Assembly (NCBI GenBank): GCA_902761365.1
Contig: CACWJZ010000001.1
Span: 86,088 to 150,087, forward strand
Source: an uncultured Eubacteriales bacterium
GTDB lineage: Bacteria; Bacillota; Clostridia; Christensenellales; CAG-138
DNA length: 64,000 bases
Reading direction: 5' to 3'
Shown in pieces: positions 7,722 through 16,638 of this stretch. Positions within the stretch are counted from its first letter, which is position 1, and every line of letters begins with the position of its first letter. The notes beneath the pieces are model-generated. The model did no database searches. It saw nothing but the letters and a program-made list of their open reading frames with translations, and had not been told where the DNA came from. Position numbers and translations under genes: made by a program.

Positions 7722-8213
7722 TTATTCTGTGATACCCAGCCGCTTCTTCATGGTCTTTTCAACAGCGTTGAGGATGTTCTCATAGCCTGTGCAGCGGCAC
7801 AGGTGGCCGGAGAGGAGCTTCCTGAGCTCGTCCCGGGTATAGAGCTTGCCGCTCTCCAGAATCTCCACAGCGGACATGATGAAGCCCGGCGTGCAGAAGC
7901 CGCACTGGACCGCGGTTTCGTCGATGAAGGCCTGCTGGATGTCGGACAGCTCCCCGTTGGGGCCCATAAGCCCCTCCAGGGTCCTCACGTGCTTGCCACG
8001 GACCCAGACGGCAAGGTAGATGCAGGAATTGTAGCACTCCCCATCGATGATCACGTTGCAGGCGCCGCATTCGCCCACCTCACAGCCCTTCTTCACGGAG
8101 GTCAGGCGGAAATCGTTGCGGAGCATATCGGTGAGGGAGGCCCGGCAGTCCACCATGCAGGCCACGTCCTTGCCGTTCAGATTAAATTCGATGAGCCTGT
8201 ATTGATCCTTCAT
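7722..8213 (-). CDS. xdhC: Xanthine dehydrogenase iron-sulfur subunit
   Basis: Small 2Fe-2S electron-transfer subunit of a three-subunit molybdenum hydroxylase. It carries the plant-type cluster motif CEVGECGAC with a later Cys (NSC), and the helical-domain motifs CGFCTPG and CRCTG. Length of about 163 aa matches the XdhC/CoxS family. The start at 8213 is chosen because AAAGGA lies about 12 nt upstream; an ATG at 8225 would touch its RBS. Last gene of ade-xdhA-xdhB-xdhC, separated from xdhB by a structured 85-bp spacer. Confidence 0.93.
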   Translation of the reverse strand: MKDQYRLIEFNLNGKDVACMVDCRASLTDMLRNDFRLTSVKKGCEVGECGACNVIIDGECYNSCIYLAVWVRGKHVRTLEGLMGPNGELSDIQQAFIDETAVQCGFCTPGFIMSAVEILESGKLYTRDELRKLLSGHLCRCTGYENILNAVEKTMKKRLGITE

Positions 8214-8235
8214 TTTTATTCCCATTCCTTTCGTA

Positions 8236-8323
8236 GTAGTTTTGCCGGTTTCGCTTGCGAAATTGCTGCGCTGGTTCGCAGCAAAGGCACAAACTACAGT
8301 GTGATAAACCTCAGTTTATCACA
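8236..8323 (-). other. Structured intergenic element between xdhB and xdhC
   Basis: The outer arms GTAGTTTTGCC (8236-8246) and GGCACAAACTAC (8286-8297) pair with one bulge. They enclose two perfect hairpins, TTTCG/CGAAA (8249-8262) and TTGCTGCG/CGCAGCAA (8263-8284), giving a three-way junction. Next to it TGTGATAAAC/GTTTATCACA (8300-8323) forms another hairpin over the xdhB stop codon. In the minus-strand mRNA this lies just upstream of the xdhC RBS, so it could set subunit ratio or mRNA stability. No known family recognised. Confidence 0.6.
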
Positions 8324-9195
8324 CCTCCACAGCGCTTGGTGGCTTCGATGAGGCACCGCTTGGCCATCTCCACGGCGATATGCTGCCGGAAGGCCTTGGG
8401 CGCCCGCCAGGAATCCCGGGGATTGATGTCCTTAAGCACCTCCAGAGAGAAGGCTTCCGCGTTTTCGATGGTGAGCGCTTTGCCCTGGATGAGTGCCTCC
8501 GCAGAGGGCGCCCGCATGGGCACCGGCCCCGCCACACCGTAGGCGATACGCACCCGGTCGAAGGTCTGTTTGTCGGGGGACAGGCGCACGTTCACGGAGC
8601 AGCCCGTGGTTGCGATATCCATGGCGTTGCGCATGGCGTACTTGGAATAGGAGCCCCAGGTATTCTCATAACTCTCCTTGGGGATCAGGATGGCGGTCTG
8701 GATCTCGCCCTCCCGGATGTCCACGGTACTGGCCTTGATGTAGAAGTCCTTGATGGGCACTAGCCGCTTGCCGCTGGGTCCGGTGAGCTCAATGATGGCC
8801 TCCCAGGCGTGGAGGGTGGAGGCGGAGTCGGCGCTGGTCACGCCGTTGCAGGTGTTGCCGCCGATGGTGCCGATGTTGCGGATCTGGGGCCCGCCCACCA
8901 GGTCCACGGCCTCGCCCAGTACGTTGATGTATTTCTGGATGATGGGGTCCCGGGTGATGTGGGAGAAGCTGGTTAGGGAGCCGATGCGGATGGCCTCGTT
9001 CTCATCCAGGGACACGCCCCGCAGCTCGTCGATGAGATAGATGGAGATGAGCTCCTTTCCAGCCCGCTTGCCCTCCCGCATCTGGACCAACACATCGGAC
9101 CCGCCGGCGATGATCTGGGCCTCCGGATGCGCTAGCCGAAGCTCGATGGCCTCCTGCACGCTGAAGGCCTCATACAGTTCTTTCATATCGTACAT
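8311..9195 (-). CDS. xdhB: Xanthine dehydrogenase FAD-binding subunit
   Basis: Middle subunit passing electrons from the iron-sulfur clusters to FAD and NAD. The 294-aa protein has the FAD-binding motifs IIAGGSDVLVQMREG (about residues 27-41) and TIGGNTCNGVTSADS (about 112-126), as in CoxM/XdhB proteins. It starts 3 bp after the xdhA stop, so the two are translationally coupled. Its stop codon lies inside a perfect hairpin (8300-8323). Confidence 0.93.
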   Translation of the reverse strand: MYDMKELYEAFSVQEAIELRLAHPEAQIIAGGSDVLVQMREGKRAGKELISIYLIDELRGVSLDENEAIRIGSLTSFSHITRDPIIQKYINVLGEAVDLVGGPQIRNIGTIGGNTCNGVTSADSASTLHAWEAIIELTGPSGKRLVPIKDFYIKASTVDIREGEIQTAILIPKESYENTWGSYSKYAMRNAMDIATTGCSVNVRLSPDKQTFDRVRIAYGVAGPVPMRAPSAEALIQGKALTIENAEAFSLEVLKDINPRDSWRAPKAFRQHIAVEMAKRCLIEATKRCGGVIN

Positions 9196-9198
9196 GGC

Positions 9199-11523
9199 TT
9201 ATTTCTCCTCTCTCAAGGAATCCTGATTCCAGGGATCGTGAATGAGCCCTTCCTCGCTGAAGCGCTTGAACAGCACCTTGGGGTTCATGGGCAGATCGTC
9301 CACCTCGACGCCGGTGGCGTTCAGGATGGCGTTGCGGATGGCGGGGGCCACGGGGGTGGCCGGCGGCTCGCCCAGGGCCTTGGTGCCGAATGGGTTGGTG
9401 GGCTCGGGGTTCTCCACGAACTGGGCTTCCAGATGGGGGTGATCCAAGGTGGTGGACAGCTTGTAATCCAGCAGGTTGTTGTTGAGACCGCGGCCGGTTT
9501 TGGCATCATAGAGAAGCTGCTCGGACAATGCATAGCCGATGCCCATGCTCATGCCGCCCTCCACCTGGGCCGCTGCCAGAGCCGGGTTGATAAGCTTGCC
9601 GCAGTCGTGGACGTTGATGATCTTCTTGACCTGAGCCCGGCAGAGAGGCACGTCCACCTCCACCTCGGCAATGCAGCAGCCGAAGGAATAGGCGTTGGAC
9701 TTGATCTGATAGGTGGACTCCGCCGTAATATGGACGCTGTGGGTCAGGCTGTAAAAAGCCTCCGTGGCAAGGTCGCTGAGGGGCATCAGCACCCGTCCGT
9801 CCGTGGCGCGGACGATGTTGCCCTCCTCGATGTCCAGATCGTACACTGGCGTCCGGGTCAGCTCGTTGGCATATTCCAAAATCTTCTTCTTCAGGATCAG
9901 GCCCGTCTGGGTGATGGAGAAGCCGCACATGTAGGTCTGCCTGGAGGCGTAGGCGCCCAGGCCGAAGGGGGTCACGTCCGTGTCCTGATTGGAGACCACG
10001 TGCACATCCGTATAGTCTCTGAGGCCGATGACCTCCGCCGCCATCTGGGCGTAGGCGGTGTCAGCACCCTGACCGATCTCCGTTTCGCCCACCTGCAGCT
10101 GGATGGTGCCGTCCTGGTTGAGGACCATGCGGCAGGAGGAATGCTCCAGGGAGATGGGCCAGACGCCCGTGTTGTACCAGAAGCAGGAGAGGCCGATGCC
10201 CCTGCGGATGGGGCCGGTCTGATCCTTGAACTCTTCCCTCTTCTTCCAGTAGTCCATGTAGGCGATGGCCTTGTCCATGCACTGGTTGAAGGTGTCAAAG
10301 TAGTTCTCGTTCTTGGAGAACCCGTCCTTAAAGCCCTTAGGCATGATGTGCTGGCGGCGGTATTCCACCGGGTCGAGGCCCAGGGCCTTGCACACGTCGT
10401 CCGTGTGGCTCTCATAGGCGAACATGGCCTGGGGGATGCCATAGCCGCGCATGGCGCCAGACACGGATTTGTTGGTGTAGACCGTGTAGGCGTCGGCCTC
10501 CACGTTGGGGCAGGGGTACATCTGGGGGAAGCAGCCCATGCCCTTGGCGGCGATGGAATGGCCGTGGGAGGCGTAGGCGCCCTGGTCGGAGAATACCTCC
10601 AACTTCCTGGCTACGTAGGTGCCGTCAGTCCGCACATAGGAGATGATGTGGAACTTTATAGCGTGACGGACCCGGTTGCTGATGAAGGTGTCCTCCCGGG
10701 GGATGTCGATCTTCACCAGCCGCCCGCCCAGCTCCTTGCAGATCCAGCCACACAGGGGCTCATAGAGGGTGTCCTGCTTGTTGCCGAAGCCGCCGCCGAT
10801 GTAGGGCTTGATGATGCGGACGGAGCCCCAGGGCACGCCCATGGCCTGACCCACCGTGCGGCGCACGATGTGGGGGATCTGTGTGGAGGAGACGATGACG
10901 GTCTTTCCGGCCTCCTCGTATGCGTAGCAGATAAAGTTTTCAATGTGACAATGCTGCACCGTGGGCGTGGTGTACCACTTGTCGATGCAGATGAGGCCAG
11001 GCTCCTTCCGGGCTTCCTCGTAGTTGCCGTTGCGGATGGAAGTGTGCTTAAGGATGTTGTGGGGGAACCCATCGTGGATCTGGGGCTGGCCCTCCTGCAT
11101 GGCCTCGATGGGGTCGAGCACGAAGGGCAGCGTCTCATACTCCACCTTCACAAGCCGGGCCGCCTGGGCGCAGGCCACCTCGTTCTCCGCCACCACAGCC
11201 GCCACGTCGTCGCCATAGTAGCGCACGTGCCGGTTGAGCAGGAGCCGGTCCGCCACGTCCTGATGAGCTTCCTCCACGGACCAGGGATGGCCGGCCGTGG
11301 GGAATGGGATGTCCGGCACGTCGAAGCAGGTGAAGATCCGGACTACGCCCGGCACCTTCTTGGCTTCGGAGATGTCCACCGACTTCACAAAGCCATGGGC
11401 GATGGTGGACCGCACCACCCGAATGAGCAGGGCGCTCCTGTCGCACAGGTCGTCCGTGTACTTGGCACGTCCGGTCACCTTGTCGAACGCATCCACACGG
11501 GGCACGCTTTTTCCTACGATCAT
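9199..11523 (-). CDS. xdhA: Xanthine dehydrogenase molybdenum-binding subunit
   Basis: Catalytic subunit (774 aa) binding molybdopterin cytosine dinucleotide and hydroxylating purines such as hypoxanthine and xanthine. Visible motifs: the N-terminal PRVDAFDKVTGRAKYTDD, the cofactor loop KPYIGGGFGNKQD, GQGADTAYAQMAAEV, and the active-site segment GTKALGEPP with the base glutamate of this superfamily. RBS AAGGAGG precedes the ATG at 11523. It follows ade by 11 bp on the same strand. The plus-strand mocA gene would supply the cytidylated cofactor. Substrate range inferred from context. Confidence 0.93.
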   Translation of the reverse strand: MIVGKSVPRVDAFDKVTGRAKYTDDLCDRSALLIRVVRSTIAHGFVKSVDISEAKKVPGVVRIFTCFDVPDIPFPTAGHPWSVEEAHQDVADRLLLNRHVRYYGDDVAAVVAENEVACAQAARLVKVEYETLPFVLDPIEAMQEGQPQIHDGFPHNILKHTSIRNGNYEEARKEPGLICIDKWYTTPTVQHCHIENFICYAYEEAGKTVIVSSTQIPHIVRRTVGQAMGVPWGSVRIIKPYIGGGFGNKQDTLYEPLCGWICKELGGRLVKIDIPREDTFISNRVRHAIKFHIISYVRTDGTYVARKLEVFSDQGAYASHGHSIAAKGMGCFPQMYPCPNVEADAYTVYTNKSVSGAMRGYGIPQAMFAYESHTDDVCKALGLDPVEYRRQHIMPKGFKDGFSKNENYFDTFNQCMDKAIAYMDYWKKREEFKDQTGPIRRGIGLSCFWYNTGVWPISLEHSSCRMVLNQDGTIQLQVGETEIGQGADTAYAQMAAEVIGLRDYTDVHVVSNQDTDVTPFGLGAYASRQTYMCGFSITQTGLILKKKILEYANELTRTPVYDLDIEEGNIVRATDGRVLMPLSDLATEAFYSLTHSVHITAESTYQIKSNAYSFGCCIAEVEVDVPLCRAQVKKIINVHDCGKLINPALAAAQVEGGMSMGIGYALSEQLLYDAKTGRGLNNNLLDYKLSTTLDHPHLEAQFVENPEPTNPFGTKALGEPPATPVAPAIRNAILNATGVEVDDLPMNPKVLFKRFSEEGLIHDPWNQDSLREEK

Positions 11524-11534
11524 GAATGTCCTCC

Positions 11535-13226
11535 TTACTGTATGAACTGCATCTTGGTCACGTGGAACACGCCCATATCCGTGATGCGCACGTGGGGGAT
11601 CACAGGCAGGGCGATGAAGGAAAGGGTCACGAATGGATCGCCGTCCGCATATTCACCGATGGAGCGGAAGGCGGTGAGCAAAGCTTCCTGGCGGGTGATG
11701 ATCTCCTGGAGGGGCAGGTCGCTCATAAGGCCCGCGATGGGCATGGGGAGCTGCGCCAAAACCTTGCCTTGGCTCACGACCACAAAGCCACCCGAGGAAG
11801 CCTCCAGAGCGTCCACCGCCGATAACATATCCCCGTCATTGTCGCCCACCACGATCAGGTTGTGGGAGTCGTGGCCCACGGTGGAGGCGATGGCGCCGTT
11901 TTCAAGGCGCATCCCCTTGAGGATGCCCACGCCCACCCGACCGGAGGACATGTGCCGCTCGAAGACGGCTGCCTTCAAAAGCTCCGGGGTGGGTGCGAAC
12001 TTGCCCTCTTTCTCGGGCACGGTCTCAAAGGTCAGGTTGGTGAGCAGCTCGCCCGGGACCAGGTTGATGACGGGCATGTCTGCATGGACGGGCAGGTCCA
12101 GGATGCCCGGCTTGCGGGGCGCCAGATGGACGCTGTTATAGATGCGGGGGTCGCGCTTAAGGAGCGTGTCGGGATGGGGCTCGAATCGGATGCCGTTGGT
12201 AAAGACCATAAGGGCGTTGAAATCGGTCAAATTGTCGAACAGGACCATGTCCGCCCGGTACCCGGGCGCGATGGCGCCGTAGCGCTGGAGCCCATAGGTC
12301 TCAGCGGCGTTGATGGTGGCCATCTGGACGGCTTCGATGGGGGGGATGCCGTTGGCTACAGCCCGGCGCAGAATGTAGTTGATATGGCCCTCCCGCTCGA
12401 TGTCGCCCAGGTGCTTGTCGTCGGTACAGAAGAGCATCCGCCGGGTGGGGAGATGGTTCTCAGCCACCTTGCGCATGAGCTCCTCCACGCCACGGCAGGC
12501 GGAGCCCAGACGGATATGGAGTCGCATTCCTTTACTCAGCTTTTCATAAAACTCTTCGTACTGAGAGCATTCGTGATCGGTTCGGGGACCGGCGATGCAG
12601 TAGGCGTTGAGCTGGTCGCCGGAAAGGAGCGGGGCATGGCCGTCGATGGGCCGTCGCTCGAACAGCTTCAGCTTATCCAGCATCTCACCATCACCCGTGA
12701 CAACCGCCACATAGTCCATGACCTCGCCGAGACCGATGACCCGCTTTTGGTTCATGAAGGGCTCCATATCGCTGGCTACCAGCTTGGCGCCGCTGGTCTC
12801 AAAGCTGGTACAGGGGACGCAGGAGGGGATCATGAGGAATACGGAGAGGGGAGCCCACTCTGTCTGATCCAGCATATACTGGATGCCGTCCGTGCCGCAG
12901 ACATTGGCGATCTCATGGGGATCGGCGATCACAGTGGTGGTTCCCTGCTTCAGCACGCATTCGGCGAAGCGGAGTGGATGGGCCATGGAGGATTCGATGT
13001 GCACATGGCCGTCGATGAGGCCGGGGCAGAGGAAAGCGCCTTCCGCATCGATCTCCTCTCGGCCGGAATAGGAGCCGATGCCCAAGATGATGCCGTCGCG
13101 AACGGCCACATCGCCTTTTTCGATGGTGCCCGTGAACACGTTAACGATGTTCGCGTTTTTGATGACAAGGGCAGCGTTGCGAGATGTGGCGTTCAGGATT
13201 GCATTGCGTAATCTGTTCTTGTCCAT
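11535..13226 (-). CDS. ade: Adenine deaminase
   Basis: Converts adenine to hypoxanthine and ammonia, feeding the xanthine dehydrogenase encoded downstream. The 563-aa amidohydrolase has the metal-binding GLIDGHVHIESSM, IADPHEIANVCG, the conserved CTDDKH and the C-terminal VGHDSHNLIVVGDN of the Ade family. The start MDKNRLRN at 13226 has RBS GGGAGGAT 8 nt upstream; a longer in-frame ATG (13286) lies beyond the promoter. First gene of the minus-strand operon, transcribed from an extended -10 promoter divergent from hydA. Confidence 0.95.
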   Translation of the reverse strand: MDKNRLRNAILNATSRNAALVIKNANIVNVFTGTIEKGDVAVRDGIILGIGSYSGREEIDAEGAFLCPGLIDGHVHIESSMAHPLRFAECVLKQGTTTVIADPHEIANVCGTDGIQYMLDQTEWAPLSVFLMIPSCVPCTSFETSGAKLVASDMEPFMNQKRVIGLGEVMDYVAVVTGDGEMLDKLKLFERRPIDGHAPLLSGDQLNAYCIAGPRTDHECSQYEEFYEKLSKGMRLHIRLGSACRGVEELMRKVAENHLPTRRMLFCTDDKHLGDIEREGHINYILRRAVANGIPPIEAVQMATINAAETYGLQRYGAIAPGYRADMVLFDNLTDFNALMVFTNGIRFEPHPDTLLKRDPRIYNSVHLAPRKPGILDLPVHADMPVINLVPGELLTNLTFETVPEKEGKFAPTPELLKAAVFERHMSSGRVGVGILKGMRLENGAIASTVGHDSHNLIVVGDNDGDMLSAVDALEASSGGFVVVSQGKVLAQLPMPIAGLMSDLPLQEIITRQEALLTAFRSIGEYADGDPFVTLSFIALPVIPHVRITDMGVFHVTKMQFIQ

Positions 13227-13247
13227 CTTTATATCCTCCCATTGCGT

Positions 13248-13256
13248 AGTATAACA
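13248..13256 (-). promoter_or_regulatory. Extended -10 promoter of the ade-xdh operon
   Basis: On the minus strand TGTTATACT (13256-13248) is a TG-N-TATACT extended -10, about 22 bp before the ade start. No good -35 is seen. The hydA promoter faces it about 70 bp away. Confidence 0.5.
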
Positions 13257-13324
13257 CATAGGATAAAATGTTGGAAGATGGTCCAATTATTTTTTTGAAA
13301 GATGTACGCTTTTTCTCCTGTCTA

Positions 13325-13333
13325 TGGTATAAT
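13325..13333 (+). promoter_or_regulatory. Extended -10 promoter of the hydA operon
   Basis: TGGTATAAT (TG-N-TATAAT) stands 26 bp before ATG 13360, without a clear -35. A nearby string, AAAGATGTACGCTTTTTCTC (13298-13317), resembles AAAGATATATGCGCTTTTCT upstream of hutU (20952-20971), possibly a shared control site. Confidence 0.5.
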
Positions 13334-13359
13334 CCATATATAAACAGGAGGACATGCAT

Positions 13360-14730
13360 ATGCGTATACTGATCAAAAACGCTTCTTTGGTGTTGGAAGA
13401 TCGGGTGGAAGCGGGCGACCTGCTCACCGAGGGACGAAGGATCGTCCAGATCGGCGGAACAATTGATGCGCCTGCGGACCGGGTGATCGACGCCGCGGGC
13501 TGCTACGTGTTCCCCGGATTCATCGACACCCACACTCATTTCGATCTCGAGGTGGGCAGCACCGTCACGGCGGACGACTTTGTCACGGGCACGAAAGCCG
13601 CTGTGATAGGCGGCACCACCACGGTGCTGGACTTTGCCACCCAGGAGCGTGGCATGACCATGATGGGCGCCTTCCGCAAGTGGGAGAACAAAGCGAAAAG
13701 CAGCAGCTGCAACTACGGCTTCCATATGGCCGTGTCCGAGTGGAACGATGCGCGGATCGCGGAAGTCCCCCTCATGATCGAGAATGGTGTCACCTCCTTC
13801 AAGATGTACATGGTCTACGACAATATGCGCCTCAGCGACGGGGTCATGTATGAAGCCATCAAGCATTTAGCCAAGGAGGACTGCATCATCGGCATCCACT
13901 GTGAAAACGACGACATCATCAAGGCCCGGGTGAAGGAGCTGAAGGCGGCGGGGAAGACCGCCTCCCGGTATCACGCCGTCTCCCGGCCCAACGTGGTGGA
14001 GGCGGACGGCGTGGGCCGCCTCATGGACGCGGCGTATCTGGCGGGCGGTCCCGCCTGGGTGGTGCACCTGTCCACAAAGGAGGGTCTGGCCATCGCCCGC
14101 CGCGCCCGGGAGCGGGGCCAAGAGGTGTATCTGGAAAGCTGTCCCCAATACCTGGTTTTGGAGGAGAGCATGTACGATGCTCCCGACGGCGCCAAGTTCG
14201 TCATGTCGCCTCCCCTGCGGTCCCAGGCGGATCAGGAGGCGTTGCTGCACGCCATGGGCACCGGCGAGATCGACTGGATCGGCACGGACCACTGCTCCTT
14301 CACCATGGCGCAGAAAGCGACGGGGAAGGACGACTTCTCCAAGACTCCCAACGGCGGCGCCGGGGTCCAGAATCGGGCGGAGATCGTCTACTCTCGGGCC
14401 GTGAAGGGCGGGTATATCGATATGCTGAAGATGGGCCAGCTCCTGTCCACCAGGGCTGCCAAGCTTTTCGGCATGTACCCCCGCAAGGGCACACTGCGGG
14501 TGGGGAGCGACGCGGACATCGTCGTCTTCGATCCCAACGCCCCCCACACCATCCACGCGGCCACCAACCTTCACAACTGCGACAATTCGCCCTATGAGGG
14601 GTACGAGGCTGCGGGCAGAACGCGAGACGTGATCCTGAACGGACAGCTGGTGGTGGAGAACGGAAAGCTAATTGCCGCGAGCAAGGGCGAATACGTCCAT
14701 CGGGACCGCTGCGGCCGGTATCGGCAATGA
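13360..14730 (+). CDS. hydA: Dihydropyrimidinase / D-hydantoinase family amidohydrolase
   Basis: Cyclic-amide hydrolase opening a dihydropyrimidine, hydantoin or purine-derived ring. The 456-aa protein has metal-binding GFIDTHTHFDL, the carbamylated-lysine segment SFKMYMVYD, HCENDDII, WVVHLSTKEG and the final metal aspartate in DWIGTDHCSF, as in dihydropyrimidinases. Start 13360 is preferred because AGGAGG lies 8 nt upstream; ATG 13354 is only 2 nt from it. It heads hydA-mocA-guaD, the same company it keeps in purine/urate catabolic clusters of E. coli and gut anaerobes. Substrate is inferred, not shown. Confidence 0.9.
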   Translation: MRILIKNASLVLEDRVEAGDLLTEGRRIVQIGGTIDAPADRVIDAAGCYVFPGFIDTHTHFDLEVGSTVTADDFVTGTKAAVIGGTTTVLDFATQERGMTMMGAFRKWENKAKSSSCNYGFHMAVSEWNDARIAEVPLMIENGVTSFKMYMVYDNMRLSDGVMYEAIKHLAKEDCIIGIHCENDDIIKARVKELKAAGKTASRYHAVSRPNVVEADGVGRLMDAAYLAGGPAWVVHLSTKEGLAIARRARERGQEVYLESCPQYLVLEESMYDAPDGAKFVMSPPLRSQADQEALLHAMGTGEIDWIGTDHCSFTMAQKATGKDDFSKTPNGGAGVQNRAEIVYSRAVKGGYIDMLKMGQLLSTRAAKLFGMYPRKGTLRVGSDADIVVFDPNAPHTIHAATNLHNCDNSPYEGYEAAGRTRDVILNGQLVVENGKLIAASKGEYVHRDRCGRYRQ

Positions 14731-15305
14731 AGCTGGCCTGCCTGCTAACAGCCGCCGGCACCGGCAGCCGCTTCGGCGAGGATAAGCTACGAATGCCCGT
14801 ACGGGGGGAGCCCATGGGCGTCCTCACCCTGAACGTGCTGTGTCAAGCGCCATTCGATCTCAAGGTGCTGGTCACCAGTGAGGATAAGGAATACCTTATG
14901 GCGGCCGCCTGGGAGAAGGGGTTCGCCGTGGTCATCAATCCCGCCCCGGAGCGGGGCATGAGTTCCAGCGTTCGTATGGGCACGGCGCATATCCTGAAAA
15001 CAGGCACTTATGATGGCATACTGTACGCCGTGGCCGATCAGCCGAACCTGAGCGCGGACACCGTGAAGCGACTGGCGGAAGCCTTTCTACACGAACCCCG
15101 GTATATCTGGGCCCCCGTGGCCGACGGCAGGCGGGGTAATCCGGTAATCTTTCCCGCCTTCCTGTTTGCGGAGCTGCTGGAGGTCGAGGGAGACCGGGGG
15201 GGACGGCAGGTTATCGCCGCCCATCCGGAGCTGCTCAGGACCATCGATGTATCGTCTACAGAGCTGAAGGACATCGACACAAAGGAGGACATGCGCATAT
15301 GCTGA
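14727..15305 (+). CDS. mocA: Molybdenum cofactor cytidylyltransferase-like NTP transferase
   Basis: A MobA/MocA-type nucleotidyltransferase (192 aa) that would attach CMP to molybdopterin, giving the dinucleotide cofactor used by the neighbouring Xdh. The N-terminal nucleotide loop reads LLTAAGTGSRFGEDKL. Further conserved parts are GMSSSVRMG, the metal-binding AVADQP and GRRGNPVIF. It overlaps hydA by 4 nt (ATGA) and guaD by 7 nt, so the operon is tightly coupled. The choice of CTP over GTP is inferred from the Xdh context. Confidence 0.85.
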   Translation: MKLACLLTAAGTGSRFGEDKLRMPVRGEPMGVLTLNVLCQAPFDLKVLVTSEDKEYLMAAAWEKGFAVVINPAPERGMSSSVRMGTAHILKTGTYDGILYAVADQPNLSADTVKRLAEAFLHEPRYIWAPVADGRRGNPVIFPAFLFAELLEVEGDRGGRQVIAAHPELLRTIDVSSTELKDIDTKEDMRIC

Positions 15306-16555
15306 CCGCATTGAAGGGCAATATCCTGGAAGCCTTGTCGCCGGACATCCTGGGCGTCCATCCCAACAGCTATCTGGTGCTGGAGGATGGCCGGGTGGCG
15401 GGCATCCATACGGTCCTCCCGAAATCCATGGGGGAAGCTGCCGTAACGGATTTCGGTGGCGCCCTTATCCTGCAGAGCTTTGCCGACATGCATCTGCACG
15501 GCCCCCAATACGAGATCACGGGCACGGGCATGGATAAGCCTCTTCTCCAATGGCTGGAGGCCTACGCTTTCCCCACGGAAGCAAAATATGCTGACGCGGA
15601 CTACGCCCGAAAGCAGTACCGTATCCTGGCCCATGACCTCATTCAAAACGGCACCACCCGGGTCGCCATGTTCTCCTCTCTGCACACGGACGCCACGCTG
15701 ATCCTCATGGAGGAGCTGGAGAAGGCAGGCGTCACCGGCTATGTGGGCAAGGTGAACATGGACCGCAACGCACCGCCATACCTCTGTGAGACCACCGAGG
15801 AGAGCGAGAAGGAGACCTTGCGCTGGTTGGAGGCGTGCAAGCGGTTCACCCTGGTGAAGCCCATCCTGACGCCTCGATTCGCGCCCTCCTGCTCGGATCG
15901 GCTGCTGTCCTTCCTGGGGAAGCTGAAGGCGGAGCGGAATTTGCCCGTTCAATCCCATCTATCGGAGAACACGGGAGAGATCGCCCTGGTGGCGCAGCTG
16001 TTCCCCGATTGCCCCCAATACTGGGAGGTTTACGACAAGTATGGCCTGTTTGACCGGAACACGCTCATGGCCCACTGCGTTCACAGCGATGCCCGTGAGC
16101 GCACAGCCATGCGCATGCGGGACGTTCATCCGGTCCACTGCGCCAGCTCCAACAACTCCCTCATGAGCGGCATCAGCCCTGTGGCTCAGATGCTGCGGGA
16201 GGAGCAGGCGGTTTGCCTGGGCTCCGACGTGTCCGGCGGAACTACCCTGTCCATGCTGCGGACCATGGCCAACTCTATTTCTTCCTCCAAGGATCGGGGC
16301 AGCATGATGCAGGATCAGAGCCAGGCCATTTCCATCGAGCAAGCCTATTATATGGCCACGGGCGCTGGGCAAAGATTCCTGGGACACGGCGTCGGTTTTG
16401 CCGAAGGCGAGCCGCTCCATGCCGTCGTGCTGGATGATACGGGGTTGCCGAAGCTACCTAACATCACCTTCAGGGAGCGGCTCTTACGGGCCGTGTACCG
16501 GCTGGATGACAGGCACATCCGCGCGGTCTACAGCGAGGGCCTCCGCCGCCTTTAA
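15299..16555 (+). CDS. guaD: Guanine deaminase-like amidohydrolase
   Basis: Predicted to deaminate guanine to xanthine for xanthine dehydrogenase. The 418-aa TIM-barrel amidohydrolase carries a metal motif MHLHGPQY, followed by DKPLLQWLEAYAFPTEAKYA as in guanine deaminases. VQSHLSEN and the late metal segment LGSDVSGG complete the site. RBS AAGGAGG lies within the end of mocA. A related alternative is the SsnA-type aminohydrolase found in the same clusters. The gene ends the operon; a terminator follows at 16573. Confidence 0.87.
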   Translation: MLTALKGNILEALSPDILGVHPNSYLVLEDGRVAGIHTVLPKSMGEAAVTDFGGALILQSFADMHLHGPQYEITGTGMDKPLLQWLEAYAFPTEAKYADADYARKQYRILAHDLIQNGTTRVAMFSSLHTDATLILMEELEKAGVTGYVGKVNMDRNAPPYLCETTEESEKETLRWLEACKRFTLVKPILTPRFAPSCSDRLLSFLGKLKAERNLPVQSHLSENTGEIALVAQLFPDCPQYWEVYDKYGLFDRNTLMAHCVHSDARERTAMRMRDVHPVHCASSNNSLMSGISPVAQMLREEQAVCLGSDVSGGTTLSMLRTMANSISSSKDRGSMMQDQSQAISIEQAYYMATGAGQRFLGHGVGFAEGEPLHAVVLDDTGLPKLPNITFRERLLRAVYRLDDRHIRAVYSEGLRRL

Positions 16556-16572
16556 TTGCATGATGCACAGGG

Positions 16573-16610
16573 AAAGCGTCCATCCTATGAAAAAGGATGT
16601 GACGCTTTTT
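16573..16610 (+). terminator. Terminator of the hydA-mocA-guaD operon
   Basis: AAAGCGTCCATCCT / AGGATGTGACGCTTT imperfect stem followed by a T run. Confidence 0.8.
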
Positions 16611-16638
16611 GTATCTCTATCAACCCTGTCTGCTGACC

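Noticed and set aside
9238..12141. 967-codon open frame on the plus strand
   Set aside because: It lies exactly opposite xdhA and ade, is His/Gly/Val-rich with no known domain, and results from codon bias of the real minus-strand genes.
11862..13211. 449-codon plus-strand frame
   Set aside because: Antisense of ade, which has complete amidohydrolase motifs.
13227..13359. Purine riboswitch in the divergent ade/hydA region
   Set aside because: The leaders are too short (about 15-25 nt) and lack the conserved purine aptamer loops.
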